From: DYTH01 sp964552725
GTDB lineage: Bacteria; Desulfobacterota; Syntrophia; Syntrophales; UBA5619
Length of the DNA: 56,895 nucleotides
NCBI GenBank assembly: GCA_964552725.1
Contig: CAZKHU010000003.1
Location: 1 to 56,895 of the forward strand
Direction: 5' to 3'
Made by a program: the position numbers and the translations under genes
In this document: positions 17,978-26,124 of the stretch, in pieces
How positions within the stretch are numbered: position 1 is the first letter of the stretch
Layout of the letters: each line of letters begins with the position of its first letter
Notes under the pieces: model-generated
Told to the model about the DNA's origin: nothing
Databases searched by the model: none
What the model saw: the letters and a program-made list of their open reading frames with translations, nothing else

Positions 17978-17994
17978 TTGGCATGTCACTTGCT
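17978..17994 (+). promoter_or_regulatory. Sigma-54 (-24/-12) promoter of the lipoprotein operon
   Basis: TTGGCATGTCACTTGCT has GG at 17980-17981 and GC at 17992-17993, a near-perfect RpoN promoter. Expected initiation is near 18005, leaving a leader of about 195 bases. The stretch 17822-18198 otherwise holds only the paired boxes and this promoter. I see no supported gene in it. Confidence 0.78.
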
Positions 17995-18198
17995 TCTGCT
18001 ATTATGATCGCGAGACAAAGAAGACCACGCCCTTGTCAACCATTCGGGGGTGGCCTTGCGTCTATAGGCGATATTGTGTTGGCCATCATTGGCATTGGAG
18101 CCAAAAAGAGTATCGGAAACGGAACAGGTGGTAATAAGTTTCCGCAGGTCCGAATATCCGGCCACGGTTTGCAGTTTAAATGACAAGGAGGAGTATGT

Positions 18199-18585
18199 AT
18201 GAAGAGAAAGCTATTTTCGCGATATGTCGTAGCAGGATTGTCTGCTGCTGGCATGAGCATGGTAATCGGATGTGCAACAACGGATACGGTCAGCTCACGT
18301 TTCCCTCAACTGCAGGATGATATCAACGCTGCCAAAGCGGCTGAAGCTGAAGTGTATGCACCGACTCCCCTCAAGTCGGCCGAGGCCAAGCTGGAGGCAG
18401 CCAAAGCGGCTGTTGCGGCTAAGGATATGGTTTCCGCCAGCAAGCTTGTCGATGAGGCCATGGTGGACGTTGATTATGCAAGGGCCATGGCTTCTACTGA
18501 AAAGGCCAAAGGCGCCGCAATGAAGCTGCGTGAGGCGATACAGGTCGTGCGCGACGAAATCAGGCAGATGCCGGTCGTGAAATAA
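18199..18585 (+). CDS. DUF4398 lipoprotein
   Basis: The 128-residue protein has a lipoprotein signal peptide with lipobox VIGC (Cys25). Alanine at +2 suggests outer-membrane sorting by the usual Lol rule. The remainder is an Ala/Lys/Glu-rich helical repeat (AAKAAEAEVYAP, LKSAEAKLEAAKAA, ASKLVDEAMVDVDYA) matching DUF4398, a TPR-like or coiled-coil helical family of unknown function. An AAGGAGG-type site lies upstream. It is the first gene after the sigma-54 promoter at 17978, is co-transcribed with the OmpA-like lipoprotein 30 bases downstream, and is a probable target of the adjacent activator. Confidence 0.82.
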   Translation: MKRKLFSRYVVAGLSAAGMSMVIGCATTDTVSSRFPQLQDDINAAKAAEAEVYAPTPLKSAEAKLEAAKAAVAAKDMVSASKLVDEAMVDVDYARAMASTEKAKGAAMKLREAIQVVRDEIRQMPVVK

Positions 18586-18615
18586 ACATCTATCCATGTA
18601 AAAGGAGGCGTTGAT

Positions 18616-19716
18616 ATGAATTCAAGCTGCATTTCCCGAAATTTAAAGGCCACCGTCCTGGCCATTACCGTAGGAGCCGTTCTGGCCGGATGCGCCGCGG
18701 TTGATCCCAGCGAGCAGATCGCCAGGGACCGCTTGGAGCAGGCGCGTATGGCCTATACCCAGGCAAAGGCCAATCCGATTGTAGAATCCTACTCCCTGAA
18801 AACACTTCTTGAAGCAGAAAAAACATTACAGGCGGCTGAGCAGGTGAGACAGAAGGTCTATCTCTCCAATCCACCGAAGCCGTATGATTCGCGGGAGAAA
18901 AAGTTCATGTTCGATGACATTGCCCGCCTTGCCTACATGGCGGAGCGCAAATCGCAGACTTCTGTGGCTATTGCAGAGGGGGTCGTCACGCGCAACGAGA
19001 TCGTCAAACTGGGCAAGGAAAAGGCAGAGGCGCAGTTGCTGAAAAGCCTGCTGGAGAAAAAACTGCTCCAGAAGGATTTGGATGAAAAGGCTGCTGCACT
19101 GGAGCGTTCAAGGCTGCAACTCGCTTCGGCGACCAGTGACGCCGAACGGGCGAGCATTCTTGCAGACATCCAGGCCAAAGAGGCAGCCCTGGCAAGGGCA
19201 CAGGCTGATGCAAAAGCCCGAGAGGCGGAAATGGCAAGGACTGATGCAGAGCGCCAGGCCAGAGAGGCGGAAAAGGCAACGGCTGAACTTGCCCTGCTTA
19301 TGAAGGAATTGTCGGAGCTGCAGGGCCAATTGACTGACCGCGGGATCGTGCTGACGATCGGGGATGTACTGTTTGCCTTTGACAAGGCCCATCTGAATGC
19401 CAGCGCCCAGAACAGTATGGACAGGATAGCCGCGTTTCTCCAGGAAAGGCAGAACAGGAATCTGCTCGTTGAAGGGCATACCGACAGCGTCGGCAGCAAT
19501 GAGTACAATCAGATACTTTCCGAGCAGCGCGCCGCATCCGTTAAGGACGCCCTGGAAAAACGGGGCATTGCCGGTGACCGGATTGTCACCATTGGGTATA
19601 GTAAGAAGTTCCCGCTGGCAGGCAATGATACCGCGGACGGCAGACAGCAGAACAGAAGGGTTGAGGCGATCATTCTGAACGAAGGCGTCACGCCGGAGAG
19701 TCAGATCAGGAAATAG
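18616..19716 (+). CDS. DUF4398-OmpA lipoprotein
   Basis: A good ribosome-binding site (AAAGGAGG) precedes the ATG. Lipobox VLAGC gives acylated Cys26 with Ala at +2, so outer-membrane anchoring is expected. Residues ~30-110 resemble DUF4398 (RLEQARMAYTQAKANP). About 130-240 is a long Ala/Glu/Arg coiled coil (ERASILADIQAKEAALARAQ). About 250-360 is an OmpA C-terminal domain (FAFDKAHLNASAQ, VEGHTDSVGSNEYNQ, GRQQNRRVEAIIL) that binds peptidoglycan. The architecture suggests a spacer that bridges the outer membrane and the wall across the periplasm. It shares the sigma-54 promoter with the small DUF4398 lipoprotein, suggesting that envelope remodelling is the output of the Kai/activator module. 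Confidence 0.88.
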   Translation: MNSSCISRNLKATVLAITVGAVLAGCAAVDPSEQIARDRLEQARMAYTQAKANPIVESYSLKTLLEAEKTLQAAEQVRQKVYLSNPPKPYDSREKKFMFDDIARLAYMAERKSQTSVAIAEGVVTRNEIVKLGKEKAEAQLLKSLLEKKLLQKDLDEKAAALERSRLQLASATSDAERASILADIQAKEAALARAQADAKAREAEMARTDAERQAREAEKATAELALLMKELSELQGQLTDRGIVLTIGDVLFAFDKAHLNASAQNSMDRIAAFLQERQNRNLLVEGHTDSVGSNEYNQILSEQRAASVKDALEKRGIAGDRIVTIGYSKKFPLAGNDTADGRQQNRRVEAIILNEGVTPESQIRK

Positions 19717-19861
19717 ATTTTGAACAGCGATTAGTATCAGGAGCTGTTTCATCTAAAAGCCGAACAGAGCGGATTTGTAATTTTCGGTACATATGTAATA
19801 CCAGGTACTTGTACGGAGAACAAATTTACCGTGCCGGGCCTGGTAAAGCCTTTTTACGACG

Positions 19862-19960
19862 GAGGCAATTGCAAAACCATTTGTCATTCCCGAAAGCGAA
19901 GCTTAATGTTCATAATGCCTCTATCGGGAATGACAGAATGGGGAGTTTTGCAATTACCTC
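19862..19960 (+). repeat. 99-bp inverted-repeat (MITE/REP-like) element
   Basis: The ends are inverted repeats: GAGGCAATTGCAAAAC at 19862 against GTTTTGCAATTACCTC ending at 19960, with inner arms TGTCATTCCCG and CGGGAATGACA. Between them, 19892-19914 holds the 23-bp core that starts AAAGCGAAGCTT. The same core recurs twice at 30484-30545 and once inside carA at 49343. It lies in the non-coding stretch between the OmpA lipoprotein and pdxS. There is no transposase gene. Confidence 0.75.
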
Positions 19961-20005
19961 GACGGGGCGTTTTTAGCGCCCCGAGAAAATCCTCAACAAT
20001 TACTC

Positions 20006-20034
20006 TTGACGTAACCGCGCGAATGCCTTAAAAA
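20006..20034 (+). promoter_or_regulatory. Candidate sigma-70 promoter for pdxST
   Basis: TTGACG (20006-20011), a 17-base spacer and TAAAAA (20029-20034) give a good -35 and a weak -10. It follows a small hairpin (GGGGCG/CGCCCC, 19964-19982) and precedes pdxS by about 130 bases. Nothing else is supported in 19961-20162. Confidence 0.4.
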
Positions 20035-20162
20035 CGAACCTCGCGTCTCTGCTGCCTTGAATGTTGCGGCTGAAGCACGGAGCCACGTACAAAAACAGAG
20101 ACGGTGGCCTTATGGCAAAAACGGCTGCTGCGAAAGTCTATGATTACGAGGGGAGAAGGATA

Positions 20163-21044
20163 ATGGAAACAACAAGATATGCGTTAAATGTCCAGTTGGC
20201 GCAGATGCTGAAAGGCGGCGTTATCATGGATGTTACGAATGTGGAGCAGGCGAAAATAGCCGAAGATGCGGGCGCCGTGGCAGTAATGGCGCTCGAGAGA
20301 GTGCCTTCAGACATCCGGAAGGACGGCGGAGTGGCAAGGATGTCGGACCCGTTAATGATCTCCGAGATCAAAAAAGCCATGACCATTCCAGTCATGGCGA
20401 AAGCGAGGATTGGCCATTTCGTGGAGGCGCAGATTCTCCAGGAGCTCAAGATCGATTACATCGATGAAAGCGAGGTGCTGACGCCGGCCGATGAGGAGTG
20501 CCATATCGACAAGACAAAATTCCTGATCCCGTTCGTATGCGGGGCGCGCAATCTGGGCGAGGCGTTGCGCCGGATCGCCGAAGGCGCCGCAATGATCCGT
20601 ACCAAGGGCGAGGCAGGCACCGGAAATGTCGTTGAGGCGGTGCGTCACATGAGAACGGTGAACCGGGAAATCCGCAGGCTGGTCGGCATGCCGCAGGAAG
20701 AGGTTACGGGCTTTGCCAAGGAAAACGGCATTCCTTATGAACTGGCGTTGAAGGTACGGGAACTCGGACGGCTGCCGGTTGTCAATTTCGCCGCCGGCGG
20801 AATCGCGACCCCCGCCGATGCAGCGCTGATGATGCAGCTGGGCTGTGACGGGGTTTTTGTCGGCTCCGGCATATTCAAGTCAGAAACGCCCGCCAAGCGC
20901 GCCCGGGCAATCGTCAAGGCAACCGCCTATTTCAACGATCCCGGCAAGGTACTCGAAGCGTCGATGGATATAGGCGGGGCAATGCCGGGACTCGAAATTT
21001 CCTCCATTCCCGCGGAACATCTGCTGGCCGGCCGTGGATGGTAG
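20163..21044 (+). CDS. pdxS: Pyridoxal 5'-phosphate synthase, lyase subunit PdxS
   Basis: PdxS condenses ribose 5-phosphate, glyceraldehyde 3-phosphate and ammonia into PLP, taking ammonia from PdxT. ATG 20163 is chosen because GGGAGAAGG is 3-11 bases upstream and the product (METTRYALNVQLAQMLKGG, 293 residues) matches the family's usual start and length. In-frame codons at 20061 and 20112 would add an unrelated tail. Lys80 (VMAKARIGHF) and Lys148 (RTKGEAGTG) are the two expected imine-forming lysines. The DVTN, ADEE and CGARNLGEALRR blocks are intact. pdxT follows immediately and could be translationally coupled. This is the DXP-independent route; no other vitamin B6 genes are visible. Confidence 0.96.
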   Translation: METTRYALNVQLAQMLKGGVIMDVTNVEQAKIAEDAGAVAVMALERVPSDIRKDGGVARMSDPLMISEIKKAMTIPVMAKARIGHFVEAQILQELKIDYIDESEVLTPADEECHIDKTKFLIPFVCGARNLGEALRRIAEGAAMIRTKGEAGTGNVVEAVRHMRTVNREIRRLVGMPQEEVTGFAKENGIPYELALKVRELGRLPVVNFAAGGIATPADAALMMQLGCDGVFVGSGIFKSETPAKRARAIVKATAYFNDPGKVLEASMDIGGAMPGLEISSIPAEHLLAGRGW

Positions 21045-21063
21045 TTTTTGCAATGCTGAAACA

Positions 21064-21741
21064 ATGAGCGGTTTTGATTGCACCGGGACTGAGAACCCCC
21101 ACGGAACAATTGGAGTGCTGAATCTCCAGGGCGACGTATTTGAGCATCTTGATCATCTGGAGCGCATCGGAATACCGTGTCGCCCCGTCAAGCGCGCAGA
21201 AGAATTTGAAAATCTGTCGGGACTTATTATCCCCGGCGGCGAGAGTACCTGTCTTTCCCGGCTGCTGCGCATCTTTGACCTCGATCAGATCATACTCGGC
21301 CGGTACAAAGAGGGCATGAAAATCTGGGGAACTTGCGCGGGGGCCATCCTGCTCGCCCGAACAATAAGGGGCGAGTCCCCTCATCTGGGGCTGCTCGACG
21401 TGGAGATAGAGCGGAACAGCTTTGGCAGCCAACTGGACAGTTTTTCCTGCATAGCCTCCGTGCCGGAAGTTTCCCGGTCGCCAATACCGCTTACCTTCAT
21501 CCGCGCGCCGAAGATCACTTGTGTCGGCGACGGAGTCAATCTTCTGCTGCGTCTGGACGATTTCATCGCGGCAGCCGAATCCCCGGGTGTTCTGGCAACG
21601 GTCTTTCATCCGGAATTGACGCCCTCTTTGGAGTTTCATCGTTATTTCGCCCGTAAATGCGGATTGATTCCCCTCCCGGAAGAGAGCGAACCCTCCGGTT
21701 GGGATCGGACAAGCTGGATGAAACGGGTAAGAGTTGTATAG
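21064..21741 (+). CDS. pdxT: Pyridoxal 5'-phosphate synthase, glutaminase subunit PdxT
   Basis: This class I glutamine amidotransferase supplies ammonia to PdxS. GLIIPGGEST, the nucleophile elbow WGTCAGAILLA (Cys91) and the FHPELTPS His/Glu pair are present, and the length of 225 residues is slightly above the usual ~190-200. ATG 21064 lacks a clear ribosome-binding site. A GTG at 21034, overlapping the pdxS stop, is an alternative that would add ten residues. Coupled translation from pdxS would explain the missing site. The final ~15 residues (SEPSGWDRTSWMKRVRVV) are an extension of uncertain meaning. Confidence 0.93.
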   Translation: MSGFDCTGTENPHGTIGVLNLQGDVFEHLDHLERIGIPCRPVKRAEEFENLSGLIIPGGESTCLSRLLRIFDLDQIILGRYKEGMKIWGTCAGAILLARTIRGESPHLGLLDVEIERNSFGSQLDSFSCIASVPEVSRSPIPLTFIRAPKITCVGDGVNLLLRLDDFIAAAESPGVLATVFHPELTPSLEFHRYFARKCGLIPLPEESEPSGWDRTSWMKRVRVV

Positions 21742-21833
21742 ACCAGGCAACCGGCAACCCGTAAACAGTGTGAAAATGATCAATTTTCTTCCCGTGCCGG
21801 CAGGGGAAAGAGAATAATTTAGGGGGGCAACTC

Positions 21834-22640
21834 ATGAAAATTGTACGCTTTGTAACCGAGAATGGCGATATCAGTCTGGGGGCGATAGACGAAAACAGGC
21901 CGGGGAAGGCGCTGGTTCTGGAGGGAGCGTTGCTGGGGAAGCTTGAAAAAACAAACAGATATGCGGTAATATCCCGGCTGCTGGCCCCGCTGGACCCGCC
22001 GAATATCCTTGCCGTTGGCTTGAATTACGGTCGGCACGCCGAAGAAACGAAGGTCAGCCGCCCGGAAATTCCCGTTTTGTTTATTAAGGCAACGACAAGT
22101 GTAATTGGTCCCGGCGAAACAATAATACTGCCCGCCGCGGGGCCCGACCAGGTTGACTATGAGGCCGAACTTGCCATCGTTATCGGTAAAAAGGCAAAGA
22201 ACGTCCGCAGGGACGAGGCCTTGCAATATGTGCTGGGATATAGCTGCGCCAATGACGTCAGCGCCAGGGACTGGCAGATTGAAAAACAGAAACGGCAATG
22301 GTCGCGCGGAAAAAGCTTCGACACCTTCTGTCCATTGGGGCCCTGCATCGCCACAAGCGACGAAATTCCCAACCCGGACAAACTTCGCCTTTGCTCTATA
22401 TTGAACGGCAGGATTATGCAGGAATCGAATACGGCGGACATGATTTTCGATATCCCGGCGCTGATCAGCGATCTCAGCCAGTCCCTTACGCTGCTGCCCG
22501 GAACGGTAATTCTTACGGGAACCCCCGAAGGGGTTGGTTTCGCCAGAAAACCGCCGGTTTTTCTCAAAAAAGGCGACGAGATAGTCATCGAAATAGAAAA
22601 GATCGGACGTCTTGTCAACAACGTGGATGCAGAAGCATAA
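21834..22640 (+). CDS. Fumarylacetoacetate hydrolase (FAH) family protein
   Basis: The 268-residue protein has the FAH C-terminal fold. It shows AVGLNYGRHAEE, then the metal-binding acidic residues in DYEAELAIVIGKKAKN and the downstream ANDVSARDWQ, followed by GTPEGVGFARKPPVFLKKGD. Members hydrolyse or decarboxylate 2-oxo acids such as acylpyruvates and 2-hydroxyhepta-dienedioate derivatives, using Mg2+. The exact substrate cannot be read from sequence. The ribosome-binding site is AGGGGGG. There is no aromatic-degradation gene nearby, so a housekeeping role such as acylpyruvate or oxaloacetate clean-up is as likely as a catabolic one. Confidence 0.88.
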   Translation: MKIVRFVTENGDISLGAIDENRPGKALVLEGALLGKLEKTNRYAVISRLLAPLDPPNILAVGLNYGRHAEETKVSRPEIPVLFIKATTSVIGPGETIILPAAGPDQVDYEAELAIVIGKKAKNVRRDEALQYVLGYSCANDVSARDWQIEKQKRQWSRGKSFDTFCPLGPCIATSDEIPNPDKLRLCSILNGRIMQESNTADMIFDIPALISDLSQSLTLLPGTVILTGTPEGVGFARKPPVFLKKGDEIVIEIEKIGRLVNNVDAEA

Positions 22641-22807
22641 GAACCGTAGCGCCATTATGCCGTCAGAATCTTTGCAGCAAACGCTGCATCTGTTCCTTGA
22701 AGATGGCTGACCGATATGTATTGACAAATGACAGCTAACGCATATCTTACAGCGAAAAGGCCTTTTCGATAGAGGCAGCTTAATTAATATTGGCACTGGA
22801 GGAGAAG

Positions 22808-24289
22808 ATGAAAACGGAACATAAGGGACGGAAAAGCTTCGTCATGTTTCTCATTGCTTTTTTGATTGGTTTTTTTATCGTTTCTGCCGTTGAGGTGCTG
22901 CGTTCCTCATTTTTCAGATCGTCGCCGGTTCCGGATGTACAGGAGGCTTCAGCCGTCTCCTCCTCTCCCGCTTCACAGGCGCCGTTATCGTTTGCCGATC
23001 TGGCGGAGCGATTAAAACCTTCCGTGGTAAACATCAGCACTACCAAGATAATCCGCGGGGGTGGGGCGCTATCGCCGTTCGAAGGATCGCCTCTGGGACG
23101 ATATTTTGGCGGCGATGATTTTTTTGAACGCTTTTTTGGCGATGTTCCCCAGAGGGAATTCAAGCAGAAGAGCCTGGGTTCCGGTTTTATCATCAGCCAT
23201 GACGGATATATCTTTACCAATAATCATGTCGTCGAGCAGGCAGACAAAATCCTTGTAAAGCTTTCCAACGGCAAGGAGTATGATGCCAAGGTCATCGGAA
23301 AAGATGCCAAAACGGACATCGCCCTGATTAAAATCAAGCCATCGGAAAGTCTGCCTGTGGCGGAGACGGGGGACTCGGAAAAGCTGCGGGTCGGCGACTG
23401 GGTTATGGCCATCGGCAATCCGTTTGGACTGGAACAGACCGTTACCGTGGGGATTGTCAGCGCCAAGGGAAGGGTGATCGGAGCAGGACCTTATGACAAC
23501 TTTATCCAGACGGACGCCTCCATCAACCCGGGCAACAGCGGCGGGCCGCTTTTCAATATGGCGGGTCAGGTAATCGGGATAAACACGGCCATTGTCGCGC
23601 AGGGACAGGGGATCGGCTTCGCGATCCCGATCAGCATGGCAAAGACTATCCTCCCGGATCTCAAATCCCGGGGAAAGGTAACCCGGGGGTGGATGGGGGT
23701 ATCGGTACAGGACATAAGTGAAGATATAGCCAAAAGCCTGCGGCTAAAAGATCAGAAGGGCGCCCTGATTTCCGACGTAGTGGCTGGCGATCCGGCCGAA
23801 AAGGCCGGCTTGCGGGCCGGGGACGTGATAACGGAGATAAATGGCAAGACGGTCGCAAACACTCATGAACTTTTGCTCATCATTGCCGGCCTGCGGGTTG
23901 GCGAAACCATCAAGGTCAAGGTTGTCCGCGACGGACAGGAAAAAATATTCCCAATATTAATCGCCGAAAGGACAGACAAATCAGAAACAGCCTCCGCAAA
24001 AATTTCCGGCGAAGCCTTCGGGATGTCCGTGCAGGAGATAACGCCCGAGATAGCCGGTCAATTGGGCCTGCCGGTCAAGAAGGGGCTAATCGTCGTCGAT
24101 GTCCAGGGAGGAAGTCTTGCGGATGAAGTAGGAATCCAGCCGCAGGATATTATTCTCCAGGTGAACAAGGCAAAGGTGACGACAATTAAGGAGTATAAAA
24201 ACGAGATTGCAAAGGCCGGCGCCAAGGGAAACATTCTTCTTCTGATCAAGAGGGGAAGGACGACCTTCTTCGTGCCTCTTGTAAAATAA
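22808..24289 (+). CDS. DegQ/DegP (HtrA) family periplasmic serine protease
   Basis: ATG 22808 is preferred over an upstream TTG because GGAGGAG sits just before it. Residues ~12-31 form an uncleaved or weakly cleaved hydrophobic anchor (FVMFLIAFLIGFFIVSAV). The trypsin-like domain carries the catalytic triad His140 (TNNHVVE), Asp170 (KTDIALIK) and Ser244 (NPGNSGGP). Two PDZ domains follow at ~290-380 and ~400-490. The 493-residue length fits the Do/DegQ family, which degrades or chaperones misfolded envelope proteins. A perfect 16-bp palindrome lies 40 bases upstream (22753-22768) and could be an operator. No sigma-E-type promoter was identified. Confidence 0.94.
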   Translation: MKTEHKGRKSFVMFLIAFLIGFFIVSAVEVLRSSFFRSSPVPDVQEASAVSSSPASQAPLSFADLAERLKPSVVNISTTKIIRGGGALSPFEGSPLGRYFGGDDFFERFFGDVPQREFKQKSLGSGFIISHDGYIFTNNHVVEQADKILVKLSNGKEYDAKVIGKDAKTDIALIKIKPSESLPVAETGDSEKLRVGDWVMAIGNPFGLEQTVTVGIVSAKGRVIGAGPYDNFIQTDASINPGNSGGPLFNMAGQVIGINTAIVAQGQGIGFAIPISMAKTILPDLKSRGKVTRGWMGVSVQDISEDIAKSLRLKDQKGALISDVVAGDPAEKAGLRAGDVITEINGKTVANTHELLLIIAGLRVGETIKVKVVRDGQEKIFPILIAERTDKSETASAKISGEAFGMSVQEITPEIAGQLGLPVKKGLIVVDVQGGSLADEVGIQPQDIILQVNKAKVTTIKEYKNEIAKAGAKGNILLLIKRGRTTFFVPLVK

Positions 24290-24358
24290 GGAATGGCAGC
24301 CATTGACGGTTCACATCTATCTTTTTCTCCTGACCGGGCACTCTTGCCCGGCAGAGGC

Positions 24359-25027
24359 ATGTTGGGGATAAACCTTCGCAATGAACTGCTCGTTATTTAC
24401 GGACGGTTAGAAGAGCGCTTCGGCGACCTGCATTGGTGGCCGGCAGACAATCCCTTTGAGGTGATGGTCGGCGCCGTTCTTACACAGAACACCGCCTGGG
24501 CGAACGTCGAAAAGGCACTGACCGCGTTACGGGATAACGGACTTCTCCTGCCCAATGCAATATCGAAGATTAAACCGGGAGAACTGGCCCTCCTGGTCCG
24601 TCCCTCCGGCTACTATAACCTTAAGGCTGCCAGACTGAAGGCCTTGGTGAGGTTTTTCATGGAATCTTATGCCGGCAGCGTTGAAGAGATGCAAAAAGAA
24701 ACCCTGCCTGTTCTTCGGGAAAAGCTCCTGGGCGTCTGGGGCGTGGGGCGGGAGACGGCGGACAGCATTCTTCTTTACGCCTGCGAAAAGCCGATCTTTG
24801 TAATTGACGCCTACACCAAAAGGCTGCTTTTCCGTCACCGCCTGATCCCTGAAAAATTGTCCTATGAAGGAATGCAGGCCCTGTTTATGGACAACCTCCC
24901 CCACGAAGTCCCTCTTTTTAAACAGTATCACGCCTTAATCGTCAATACCGCGAAGAATTTCTGTCGCAAGACCCCGAATTGCAGCTCCTGTCCACTCGGA
25001 TATCTCATCAAAAGCGCCGGGCATTAG
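24359..25027 (+). CDS. Endonuclease III-like HhH-GPD DNA glycosylase
   Basis: ATG 24359 gives the family-like start (NELLVIYGRLEERFGDLHWW) and a 222-residue protein. An ATG at 24293, four bases after the protease stop, would add 22 unrelated residues. The core has PFEVMVGAVLTQNTAW, a helix-hairpin-helix (LLGVWGVGRETADSILL) and the catalytic Asp of FVIDAYTKR. The lysine used by Nth for beta-elimination is Glu here, so a monofunctional glycosylase of the MpgII type, acting on alkylated bases, is more likely. The C-terminal cysteines (FCRKTPNCSSC) number three, so the usual four-Cys iron-sulfur motif is incomplete. It sits just downstream of the protease gene and 10 bases before the PHP gene. 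Confidence 0.85.
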   Translation: MLGINLRNELLVIYGRLEERFGDLHWWPADNPFEVMVGAVLTQNTAWANVEKALTALRDNGLLLPNAISKIKPGELALLVRPSGYYNLKAARLKALVRFFMESYAGSVEEMQKETLPVLREKLLGVWGVGRETADSILLYACEKPIFVIDAYTKRLLFRHRLIPEKLSYEGMQALFMDNLPHEVPLFKQYHALIVNTAKNFCRKTPNCSSCPLGYLIKSAGH

Positions 25028-25037
25028 AAAGAAGGCT

Positions 25038-26102
25038 ATGCAATTTAACGACTATGCAGGAGTTATCCATTTACACTCCCGGTATTCCTACGACGGGCGA
25101 ATACCCGTCCCGGCAATACTCGCCGCAGCGCGGGCAAATAAAATAGATTTTGTTCTTCTTACCGACCATTCCACAATGCAGGCGCGGGTGGATGGATTAG
25201 AGGGATGGAATAACGGCGTGCTGTTGATCGTGGGCGAGGAGGTTGCCCCGCGTTTCAACCACTATCTTGCCTTTGGGCATGCAAAGGCGGTTGATTGCGC
25301 GGAAAAAGAACCCGAGCTTCCTCCGCAGCTCTACATTGACCGGGTAACGGCTCTGGGCGGCTTTGGATTCATTGCCCATCCCGACCACGCGGGGACAAGC
25401 TTGTTCCGTGTAAAAAAGTACCCTTGGCAGGAGTGGTCCGTAACGGGCTATGCCGGCCTCGGCATCTGGGATTTCATGACGGACTGGCAAAATAGTCTTA
25501 CCGGCTGGCTGAGGGCTATCCTCAGCTATGCAGCGCCGGCCTTTTTTCTTCGCGGCCCCTGCCCCGCCACCATAGAGCGCTGGGACATGCTGACAAGGGA
25601 GGGAGCGGTCGTCGGCATCGGCGAGTTGGACAATCACGACACGTTGAAACGTGTATTGGGCTTTAATGTGCCGGTTTTTCCCTTTACTCGGGTTCTTAAC
25701 CTGCTTCGAACGCATATCTTGACGGAGCGCCCGTTGACCGGCAACGGCCAGGACGACATCAGGGATGTCCTAAGTTCCCTGAAAAAAGGACATTGTTATG
25801 TTTCCCTCGATTATTTTCATTCAGCGGCGGGTTTCAACGTGACTATTGACGATCAACAATCAGAAGCCGCGATCGGAGATCATTTTCTGCTCCACGGAAA
25901 TGCCGGACTGCGGGCATCTTTTCCCCGTCCGGCAAGGATAAGGCTTATCCACAACGGCCGGTTAATTCAGGAAACGTTTGGAGAGGAGTTGTCGTATACG
26001 GTTCAGAGCGCGGGTGTTTACCGGATAGAAGCATATCTGCCCGCCTTTGGGCGCTATCGTCCCTGGGTATTCGCCAATCCAATATATGTAGGCACAAGGT
26101 AA
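25038..26102 (+). CDS. PHP-domain metal-dependent phosphoesterase-like protein
   Basis: The 354-residue protein opens with a PHP motif set: VIHLHSRYSYDG, then LLTDHST, then FIAHPDHAG and an EELD-like GIGELDNHD. These histidines and acids bind metals in PHP phosphoesterases such as histidinol phosphatase and the polymerase PHP domain. About residues 270-350 form a beta-rich tail (ARIRLIHNGRLIQET, GVYRIEAYLP) like those found in stand-alone PHP proteins. No signal peptide or transmembrane helix is evident. The start is 10 bases after the glycosylase stop, so the two are probably co-transcribed. The substrate is unknown. Confidence 0.85.
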   Translation: MQFNDYAGVIHLHSRYSYDGRIPVPAILAAARANKIDFVLLTDHSTMQARVDGLEGWNNGVLLIVGEEVAPRFNHYLAFGHAKAVDCAEKEPELPPQLYIDRVTALGGFGFIAHPDHAGTSLFRVKKYPWQEWSVTGYAGLGIWDFMTDWQNSLTGWLRAILSYAAPAFFLRGPCPATIERWDMLTREGAVVGIGELDNHDTLKRVLGFNVPVFPFTRVLNLLRTHILTERPLTGNGQDDIRDVLSSLKKGHCYVSLDYFHSAAGFNVTIDDQQSEAAIGDHFLLHGNAGLRASFPRPARIRLIHNGRLIQETFGEELSYTVQSAGVYRIEAYLPAFGRYRPWVFANPIYVGTR

Positions 26103-26124
26103 AGCGCAAAATTGCCCTGCCGCA

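Noticed and set aside
18004..18183. 59-codon ORF in the leader of the lipoprotein operon
   Set aside because: Its ATG coincides with the predicted sigma-54 transcription start. It has no ribosome-binding site and no recognisable domain.
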